Of a stretch of 5,151 nt of DNA, positions 1 through 4,241 are shown piece after piece. This DNA is from Methanobacteriota archaeon. GTDB taxonomy: Archaea; Halobacteriota; Halobacteria; Halobacteriales; Halalkalicoccaceae. Location: NCBI GenBank assembly GCA_022561895.1, contig JADFQH010000148.1, positions 1 through 5,151 of the forward strand, read 5' to 3'. The notes under the pieces were generated by a model. It did not search any database, was not told where the DNA came from, and was given only the letters and a program-made list of their open reading frames with translations. Position 1 is the stretch's first letter. Each line of letters opens with the position of its first letter. A program made the position numbers and the translations under genes.

Positions 1-1065
1 ACCCGGACGCTCGTCTCGTATGAACCCCTTGGAGTGGTTCTCTCGATCATGCCGTGGAACTTCCCGTTTTGGCAGGTGTTCCGGTTCGCCGCGCCGAACA
101 TCACCGCCGGAAACGTCGGCGTGTTCAAACACGCTTCGAACGTGCCGGGCTGTGCGATGGCGATCCAGGAGATCTTCGAGGAGGCGGGCTACCCGGAGAA
201 CGTCTTTCAAACCTTATTGATCGGCTCAGATCAGATCGACGACGTGATCGCCGACGACCGGGTGAATGCGGTCACCCTCACGGGCAGCGAGGGCGCGGGA
301 CGAGCAGTCGGTGAGAGTGCGGGTAAAAACCTGAAAAAGCACGTCCTCGAACTCGGCGGAAGCGACCCCTTTATCGTGCTCGACGACGCCGATATCGAGG
401 CCGCCGCTTCGACCGGCGCACAGGCCCGTACCATCAACTCGGGCCAGTCCTGTATCGCCGCAAAGCGATTCATCGTTCACGAGGAGGTCTACGACGAGTT
501 TTTGGAGAGGTTTATCGAGGAGATGAACTCGCTGACCATTGGCGACCCGATGGACGAAGAGACAGATATCGGCCCACAGGCCAGAGAGGATCTGCTCGAA
601 ACGCTGCACGAACAGGTCGAAGACAGCATCGAAGCGGGCGCGACCCTCGAACTCGGTGGCGAACCCATAGAGAGCGAGGGCAACTACTACCCGCCGACCG
701 TGCTGACGGACATCCCCGAGGATTCGCCCGCAAGCGCCGAAGAGATCTTCGGCCCCGCTGCCGCACTCTTTGGCGTCGAGAGCGAGGCCGAAGCGATCGA
801 GGTGGCGAACGACCACCGGTATGGATTAGGGGCGTCGATCTGGACCGAGGATCTCGACCGTGGCGATCGCCTCGCCCGCGAGGTCGAATCCGGGCTGGCG
901 TACGTCAACCAGCTCGTCAAATCCGATCCCCGCGTGCCGTTCGGCGGGGTAAAGGACTCGGGCTACGGGCGCGAACTCGCACACTTCGGGATTCAGGAGT
1001 TCGTGAACAAAAAGACCGTCTGGATCCAGTCACCCGGCGAGCGCGACGATGTCGCGACGGAGTAA
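1..1065 (+). CDS. Aldehyde dehydrogenase, probable succinate-semialdehyde dehydrogenase (5' truncated by window edge)
   Basis: This cytosolic NAD(P)-dependent enzyme probably oxidises succinate semialdehyde to succinate. The reading frame is open from base 1, so the start and roughly the first 100 residues lie outside; 354 residues are visible. The GTG at 34 is internal, because homology already begins before it (SYEPLGVV). Family landmarks, in window residue numbers: PWNFP with the oxyanion Asn20 (bases 58-60); TGSEGAGR in the nucleotide-binding fold; ELGGSDPF with general-base Glu117 (bases 349-351); GQSCIAAKR with nucleophile Cys151 (TGT at 451-453); EEIFGP with the cofactor-ribose-binding Glu248; and PFGGVKDSGYGRE near the C-terminus. 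From memory, the order and spelling (KHASNVPGC, LELGGSDPFIV, GNYYPPTVL, GRELAHFG) closely follow E. coli Sad/YneI rather than GabD. All catalytic residues are intact. Stop is TAA at 1063-1065. Substrate is inferred; another short-chain aldehyde is possible, and NAD versus NADP preference cannot be read here. Confidence 0.93.
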   Translation, partial: TRTLVSYEPLGVVLSIMPWNFPFWQVFRFAAPNITAGNVGVFKHASNVPGCAMAIQEIFEEAGYPENVFQTLLIGSDQIDDVIADDRVNAVTLTGSEGAGRAVGESAGKNLKKHVLELGGSDPFIVLDDADIEAAASTGAQARTINSGQSCIAAKRFIVHEEVYDEFLERFIEEMNSLTIGDPMDEETDIGPQAREDLLETLHEQVEDSIEAGATLELGGEPIESEGNYYPPTVLTDIPEDSPASAEEIFGPAAALFGVESEAEAIEVANDHRYGLGASIWTEDLDRGDRLAREVESGLAYVNQLVKSDPRVPFGGVKDSGYGRELAHFGIQEFVNKKTVWIQSPGERDDVATE

Positions 1066-1091
1066 AGAGGGCGGGCGCAAAATCGAAGACA

Positions 1092-1481
1092 ATGGGAGAC
1101 GGGCGAAGTCACAGCAGGCGAGAGCTGCTTCGAGTCGGCGCGCTCGGCGCGATGGTGAGCGTCGCGGGCTGTTCGAGCCTGCGCTCCGGCCCGACCCCCC
1201 TCGAAGAGGACGAGGAACCGGAAACGTACACGCTGACGGTCGTCCTCGAAGAGAACGGCCAACCGGCCCTCGAAGCCTCAGTCTCGATCGAGTCGACCGA
1301 GTTCGTCCCGCAGGCCGACGCGCAGGTTCCCGGAAGTGACGGGATCGTCACGTTCGAACTCGAAGACGGCGAGTATATCGTCCTCGTCGAGAGCCAGGAG
1401 TTTACGAACGCCGAGGAGCCGGTCACGATCGACGGCGAGGATGTCGAGGTGACGATCTCGCTCGAACGCGGCTACGGCTGA
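1092..1481 (+). CDS. Small Tat-exported lipoprotein with a carboxypeptidase-regulatory-like beta domain
   Basis: A predicted cell-surface lipoprotein of 129 residues with unknown function. The N-terminus has a twin-arginine motif (SRRELL, Arg9-Arg10), a hydrophobic stretch (about 15-25) and a lipobox VAGC, making Cys27 the likely lipidated residue. Residues 28-44 are a short acidic linker. Residues about 45-126 alternate hydrophobic residues (YTLTVVL, ASVSIES, GIVTFELEDGEYIVLVES, VEVTISLE) in the pattern of a single transthyretin-like or carboxypeptidase-regulatory-like beta sandwich. Such domains often carry adhesive or structural roles, so no enzyme activity is suggested. The ATG at 1092 is chosen because it puts the Tat motif near the N-terminus. 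It lies 26 bp after the aldehyde dehydrogenase stop with no obvious promoter between, so cotranscription is likely. The last 10 bp, including the stop TGA (1479-1481), overlap the end of the opposite-strand stress protein gene. Confidence 0.82.
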   Translation: MGDGRSHSRRELLRVGALGAMVSVAGCSSLRSGPTPLEEDEEPETYTLTVVLEENGQPALEASVSIESTEFVPQADAQVPGSDGIVTFELEDGEYIVLVESQEFTNAEEPVTIDGEDVEVTISLERGYG

Positions 1482-1903
1482 TCCCGGACAACGAGTACGG
1501 GAACGGAAGCGTTATCGACGACCCGCTCGGTGACGCTGCCCATCGAGAGGAGCTTTTCCCGTGGACTCTTTCCGTGCGTTCCGATCGCGATCAGATCGAT
1601 TTCGTGGTCCTCCGTGTACTCGATGATCTCCTTTTGGGGCGTTCCCGTCCGGATCTCGCTCGTGGCTTCCAAACCGGACTCCTCCGCGCGCGAGCGGACG
1701 TGCTCGATCGCGTTCTCGCCCTCGGCTCGCAGGGATGATTCGACCTCCTCGCGGGCGTCTTCTGCGGCGCGAGCAACACGGGAGTCGACGACGTAGAGTG
1801 CGTGAACCGTCGCGTCGTTGTCCACAGCGATCCGCAGCCCGTGTTCGAGCGTCGTATCGATCATCTCGCTGCCGTCGGTCGGTATCAGGACGCTGTCGTA
1901 CAT
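1472..1903 (-). CDS. UspA-family universal stress protein
   Basis: A cytosolic single-domain Usp protein of 143 residues, the usual length for the family; members bind ATP or other nucleotides and are linked to stress survival, mostly through unknown partners. The first strand and loop are typical (VLIPTDGS, residues 5-12, with Asp10 expected at the nucleotide). The C-terminal signature runs GTHG (108-111) to GSVTERVV (122-129), followed by VPVLVV. The canonical pattern is GxxG, nine residues, then G(S/T); here ten residues separate Gly111 from Gly122, one more than usual, so nucleotide binding is likely but not certain. Residues 41-80 form a charged helical region. ATG at 1901-1903 begins the conserved strand directly, which supports this start; the stop is TAG at 1472-1474. 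It lies 60 bp downstream of the lamin-tail lipoprotein gene on the same strand, with a weak promoter of its own. Specific role is unknown. Confidence 0.95.
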   Translation of the reverse strand: MYDSVLIPTDGSEMIDTTLEHGLRIAVDNDATVHALYVVDSRVARAAEDAREEVESSLRAEGENAIEHVRSRAEESGLEATSEIRTGTPQKEIIEYTEDHEIDLIAIGTHGKSPREKLLSMGSVTERVVDNASVPVLVVRDQP

Positions 1904-1924
1904 GTGCGGGCGTTCGTCGGGCGG

Positions 1925-1934
1925 GCACTTCTAA
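1925..1934 (-). promoter_or_regulatory. Weak TATA-like element for the universal stress protein gene
   Basis: On the minus strand this reads AGTTAGAAGT, an AT-leaning patch in otherwise GC-rich DNA. Its centre is about 27 bp from the ATG at 1903, which is the spacing for a leaderless haloarchaeal transcript. The match to a consensus TATA box is poor, so this is inference from position more than from sequence. There is no clear Shine-Dalgarno sequence before the start codon, which agrees with leaderless translation. Confidence 0.35.
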
Positions 1935-1942
1935 CTACGTGA

Positions 1943-1960
1943 GAATCAGGACGGTGATTC
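1943..1960. repeat. Perfect 6-bp inverted repeat between the lamin-tail lipoprotein and stress protein genes
   Basis: GAATCA (1943-1948) and TGATTC (1955-1960) are exact reverse complements around a 6-base spacer GGACGG. The element begins three bases after the lipoprotein stop codon and ends about 8 bp before the weak TATA-like element of the stress protein gene. It could be an RNA hairpin at the end of the lipoprotein transcript or a dyad operator for the stress protein gene. No T-tract follows on the minus strand, which argues against a simple terminator. A 6-bp dyad can also arise by chance. Confidence 0.4.
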
Positions 1961-1963
1961 GAC

Positions 1964-2734
1964 TCAGTCCGCGCCGTTCTCCTCCTCTTCGCCCTCTCCG
2001 TTCTCTTCGCTTTCGTCCTCGACGTTCGGGTCCGCGTCGTAATCGAAGCTCCCGAAGCTCGACCCGTCGGCCTGTGTGATCGTGAGCGTGCCGCCGTCGG
2101 GATCGAGGCCGTCCTCGCCGGAATCGGCGAGTCGGATGTAGGTGTTGTTGTTCGGAGCCGCGGTCGTGTCGGCTCCGACGGTCACCGTCGTAATTCCGGT
2201 GTCGAACTCCCAGCCCGAGATATCCACCGGGTCGTCGTTTGAGTTGTACAGCTGGACGCGGTCGCTCGAAAACTCCTCGTCTTCGTGATGAATCCCGAGA
2301 ACGTCGAGTGCGTCCGGGCTCGTGAACCCCTCGTCGGTCTCTCCGTCCTCTCCTTCCTCCTCGTTTTCTTCGTTTTCTCCCTCTTGTTCATCCTCGTCCT
2401 CGTCCGCGTCGGATTCCTCATCCCCTTCATCCACAGTAGCCTCGGAGGTTTCCGCCTCCTCGCCCTCCTCATCGTCGTCTTCGCTGTCGTCCTCGCTATC
2501 AGCTTCATCGTCCGTATCGTCCTCTTCGCCATCCTCGTCCTCGCTCGAAGCCGGCTCCGGCTCGTCCTCCTCGGTTTCGTCGCCCTCTTCGTCGCCGTCC
2601 CCGTTGCCGTCGGCCGGTCCGTCCTCGAAACAGCCCGCGCTGAACAGGGCGATCGAAACGCCGAAAGCGCCGAGTAGATCGCGCCGATCGAGTGAGAGTG
2701 ACTCCGCATCCGAGTTCCGTGATGGTATCTTCAT
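1964..2734 (-). CDS. Tat-exported lipoprotein with long Asp/Glu linker and lamin-tail-like domain
   Basis: A predicted cell-surface lipoprotein of 256 residues. The N-terminus carries DRRDLL (Arg17-Arg18), a hydrophobic core (about 20-33) and the lipobox SAGC, making Cys35 the likely lipid anchor. Residues 37-136 are almost entirely Asp, Glu, Gly, Ser and Thr, a disordered stalk. Residues about 145-232 resemble a lamin-tail (LTD) beta domain: RVQLYNSNDDPVDISGWEF is the characteristic 'residue-N-x-gap-VDISGW' entry, followed by later strands (NTYIRLA, GTLTITQADGSSFGSFDY). An acidic tail (239-256) ends the protein. By my count the mature part has about 96 acidic residues in 222, two Arg and no Lys. 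I chose the ATG at 2734 over the TTG immediately before it at 2737, because a TATA box lies 27 bp upstream of the ATG. Stop is TGA at 1964-1966. Lamin-tail domains in prokaryotic secreted proteins are thought to bind or attach other molecules; the partner here is unknown. Confidence 0.87.
   Translation of the reverse strand: MKIPSRNSDAESLSLDRRDLLGAFGVSIALFSAGCFEDGPADGNGDGDEEGDETEEDEPEPASSEDEDGEEDDTDDEADSEDDSEDDDEEGEEAETSEATVDEGDEESDADEDEDEQEGENEENEEEGEDGETDEGFTSPDALDVLGIHHEDEEFSSDRVQLYNSNDDPVDISGWEFDTGITTVTVGADTTAAPNNNTYIRLADSGEDGLDPDGGTLTITQADGSSFGSFDYDADPNVEDESEENGEGEEEENGAD
2327..2626 (-). repeat. Low-complexity GAN-codon tract encoding the acidic linker
   Basis: The coding (minus) strand is a run of GAG, GAA and GAC codons broken by Gly, Ser, Thr and Ala; it encodes linker residues 37-136 of the lamin-tail lipoprotein. 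No exact repeat unit of fixed length is visible; it is irregular and purine-rich rather than a true tandem array. Such tracts are prone to length change by slippage, so the linker length may vary between strains. The complementary strand is correspondingly rich in TCC, TCG and CTC, which creates spurious long open frames there. Confidence 0.7.
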
Positions 2735-2756
2735 CAATGACGGTACGAGCCGATAG

Positions 2757-2765
2757 ATATTATAT
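2757..2765 (-). promoter_or_regulatory. TATA box for the lamin-tail lipoprotein gene
   Basis: The minus strand reads ATATAATAT, centred 27 bp upstream of the ATG at 2734. That is the expected distance from an archaeal TATA box to the transcription start of a leaderless mRNA, and it favours the ATG at 2734 as the start codon. An A-rich stretch (ACAAAATA) lies just upstream where a TFB-recognition element would sit. A perfect 10-bp palindrome ATTAATTAAT (2776-2785) lies about 10 bp further upstream and could be an operator or simply part of the AT-rich tract. Confidence 0.6.
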
Positions 2766-2772
2766 TATTTTG

Positions 2773-2795
2773 TAAATTAATTAATAGAAATAAAG
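2773..2795 (-). terminator. T-rich archaeal-type terminator after the MmgE/PrpD-family gene
   Basis: Directly after the TGA at 2796-2798 the minus strand reads CTTTATTTCTATTAATTAATTT. Archaeal RNA polymerase commonly stops at such U-rich stretches without a strong hairpin. The tract belongs to a 43-bp segment (2753-2795) that has only four G and no C on the plus strand, in contrast with the GC-rich flanks. The terminator probably insulates the dehydratase gene from the lipoprotein gene, whose TATA box follows immediately. Confidence 0.55.
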
Positions 2796-4148
2796 TCAGT
2801 CGAGCAACGAGAGGAGATCGGTAGCGGCGTGGGATTCGAGGTCTCGCACCGTTTCGATGAGCGTCGATGTTCGACCGTCGTCGTAACGTTTCCTACTGAG
2901 GGGCTCGAACTTGTTCTCCAGCGTCGCCCAGTCCATCGGGGTTCGCGGATGGCCGACGAACCCCGATTTCTCGATCCGGTAGGTCGTCCCCTCGTCGGTG
3001 GTGATGTCGAGAACTGCGGGCATCTCGCCGGTTTCGAAACGCTCGGTGAGCTCCTCGTTCGTTTCGACATCGACGTTGCGAAGCAGACGCTGAACGTCCT
3101 CGCGGCCGATCCGTTCGGGTTCGTAGGCCGCGTTCGTCAGCTCGCGATCGATCAGCGCCGCCGCGAGCATATATGGTAAGGAATGGTCGGCTTCGGCTTT
3201 CGTCTCGACTTCGTACCTGCTTCCCTCGCCGCCGCCAATGATGAGCTTCGCGCCGGCGAAGGTGTCCAGTCGGATCTCGCTGACGTTCTCATGGTCGATC
3301 CCTTCGCCCTCCGCGAGTTCGATGATTCCTTCGACGGCAGACTGGGCGTAGGTTTCCGCGACGTAGCGCTTGGTCATCGTTTCGAGAACGCGCTTACAGC
3401 CCGAATCGAGTGAAACCTCGAACGAGCCGGCGATGACCGCTTGCCAGCCCTTCTGACCCTCGAAGAGGTTCTTCGGACCGTTCATCCCGCTTCGCGCGAG
3501 CATCGCGGCGTAAACCCCGTTTCGCGCGGCGTGGGCGCTCGCAACCCCCTTCCACTCGTTGATTCCTTCCGTGCGAGTGACCCGAAGCGCGTTGTTCGCC
3601 GTGCCGGCGATCCCGATGGCGTTTTGCAGTTCCTCGTAACTCAGCCCGAGGAGCTTGCCCGCGCCCGCGGCAGCCGAGATCACAGTATGGGTAACGTGGT
3701 CGAACCCGCGCTCGCGCACGGGCGCGTTCCACGCGAGTTCGCCCTGGATCTCGTAGGCGATGCCGATCGCCTCGACGAGTTCGCGCCCGCTTGCCCCTTT
3801 GGCCTCCCCGCAGGCCAGTATTCCCGCGATGTTGTCGCTCGGGTGGGGCGTCTCGCCCGGCGCGAGAAACGAGTCCATGTAGTCGAGATACCTCGTGAGG
3901 GTCGTATTGAACATCGTCGCCTCGGGGATCGAGGCGCGCTCCTCGGTGCCCCAGAGCCGGCACGGTCCCTCGGAACTCGCCTCTCTGACTGTCGCGAGAA
4001 CGGTCTCGGGTGTTTCCTCGTCCATTGCGCCGATAGCGACCCCCACCGAATCGAGGGCGCGTTTTTTTAGTTCCTCGCGGACCTCCTCGGAGAGGTCGTC
4101 GTACTCGACGGCGAGAACGAACTCGGCGAACTCGTCGGTCGTTGTCAT
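2796..4148 (-). CDS. MmgE/PrpD-family protein (2-methylcitrate dehydratase / cis-aconitate decarboxylase superfamily)
   Basis: A cytosolic enzyme of 450 residues, normal for a family that includes 2-methylcitrate dehydratase PrpD, cis-aconitate decarboxylase and related enzymes acting on small di- and tricarboxylic acids. The all-helical N-terminal domain carries RYLDYMDS (87-93) and HPSDNIAGILA (102-112). Further family marks are WKGVASAHAARNGVYAA (199-215), GMNGPKNLFEG (221-231), and in the second domain EADHSLPYMLAAAL (319-332). At 260-271 the text is KRYVAETYAQSA, where PrpD proteins known to me carry an 'AE-aromatic-H-S-Q' motif, so a histidine there is replaced. That, and the family's functional spread, make the exact substrate uncertain. 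The ATG at 4146-4148 opens a normal N-terminal helix (EFAEFVLAV) and lies about 27 bp from a TATA-like box. It is divergent from the acetolactate-synthase-like gene and precedes the lamin-tail lipoprotein gene by 61 bp. No citrate-synthase-like partner gene is in view. Confidence 0.93.
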   Translation of the reverse strand: MTTTDEFAEFVLAVEYDDLSEEVREELKKRALDSVGVAIGAMDEETPETVLATVREASSEGPCRLWGTEERASIPEATMFNTTLTRYLDYMDSFLAPGETPHPSDNIAGILACGEAKGASGRELVEAIGIAYEIQGELAWNAPVRERGFDHVTHTVISAAAGAGKLLGLSYEELQNAIGIAGTANNALRVTRTEGINEWKGVASAHAARNGVYAAMLARSGMNGPKNLFEGQKGWQAVIAGSFEVSLDSGCKRVLETMTKRYVAETYAQSAVEGIIELAEGEGIDHENVSEIRLDTFAGAKLIIGGGEGSRYEVETKAEADHSLPYMLAAALIDRELTNAAYEPERIGREDVQRLLRNVDVETNEELTERFETGEMPAVLDITTDEGTTYRIEKSGFVGHPRTPMDWATLENKFEPLSRKRYDDGRTSTLIETVRDLESHAATDLLSLLD

Positions 4149-4170
4149 GCGGGCTGTACCATGGTCCGTG

Positions 4171-4178
4171 TGAAAAGT
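4171..4178 (-). promoter_or_regulatory. TATA-like element for the MmgE/PrpD-family gene
   Basis: The minus strand reads ACTTTTCA here, with its centre roughly 26-27 bp upstream of the ATG at 4148. That spacing fits a leaderless haloarchaeal transcript, and haloarchaeal TATA elements are often T-rich rather than strict TATA. There is no clear Shine-Dalgarno sequence between this element and the ATG. The box abuts the palindrome at 4180-4191. Confidence 0.4.
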
Positions 4179-4179
4179 G

Positions 4180-4191
4180 TTGTTCGGACAA
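4180..4191. promoter_or_regulatory. Candidate operator: near-perfect 12-bp palindrome in the divergent intergenic region
   Basis: TTGTTCGGACAA pairs at five of six positions (TTGT...ACAA with an inner C-G pair). It sits directly upstream of the TATA-like box of the MmgE/PrpD-family gene, overlapping the place where TFB would bind. It also lies about 50 bp before the start of the divergent acetolactate-synthase-like gene. A dimeric repressor or activator bound here could control both genes. This is inferred from position and symmetry only; no regulator gene is in the window. Confidence 0.4.
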
Positions 4192-4199
4192 TACCTAGA
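4190..4199 (+). promoter_or_regulatory. Weak TATA-like element for the acetolactate-synthase-like gene
   Basis: AATACCTAGA is the only AT-leaning patch on the plus strand between the two divergent starts besides the palindrome it touches. A transcription start about 26 bp downstream would give a leader of roughly 20 bases before the ATG at 4242. No Shine-Dalgarno sequence is visible in that leader. The match is poor and the call is tentative. Confidence 0.22.
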
Positions 4200-4241
4200 G
4201 GTCGGCGGTGCAGTGATGTGGCCTGCTCCCCAGTGTGAACT

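Noticed and set aside
34..36. GTG as start of the aldehyde dehydrogenase
   Set aside because: The frame is open to base 1 and the residues before it (SYEPL) already match the family, so the gene is truncated by the window and GTG is internal.
226..816. Minus-strand open frame of about 196 residues inside the aldehyde dehydrogenase gene
   Set aside because: It is opposite a gene with every catalytic motif of its family. Long antisense frames are common in GC-rich DNA, and no family motif is seen in this one.
2285..2677. Plus-strand open frame of about 130 residues that looks like a multi-pass membrane protein (runs of Leu, Val, Phe, Ile)
   Set aside because: It lies antisense to the acidic linker gene. 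The complements of GAG, GAC and GAA codons read CTC, GTC and TTC (Leu, Val, Phe), so the hydrophobic look is a codon artefact. The minus-strand gene has a Tat signal, a lipobox and a recognisable domain.
2735..2737. TTG as start of the lamin-tail lipoprotein
   Set aside because: It is directly followed by ATG at 2734, which is the commoner start codon and sits 27 bp from the TATA box.
2322..2756. Plus-strand serine-rich open frame of about 144 residues over the same region
   Set aside because: It is another mirror of the GAN-codon tract (TCC/TCG/TCT in this register), with no domain and no start context.
2753..2795. AT-rich island as a replication origin or attachment site
   Set aside because: It is only 43 bp long, has no origin-recognition-box repeats, Orc1/Cdc6 gene, integrase, tRNA or direct repeats nearby, and is fully explained by a terminator plus promoter.
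3394..4191. Minus-strand Arg-rich frame of about 265 residues and a plus-strand frame of about 209 residues (3441-4070) over the PrpD-family gene
   Set aside because: Both are Arg/Gly/Pro-rich shadows of the 450-residue gene, unlike the acidic composition of haloarchaeal proteins, and neither shows a domain.
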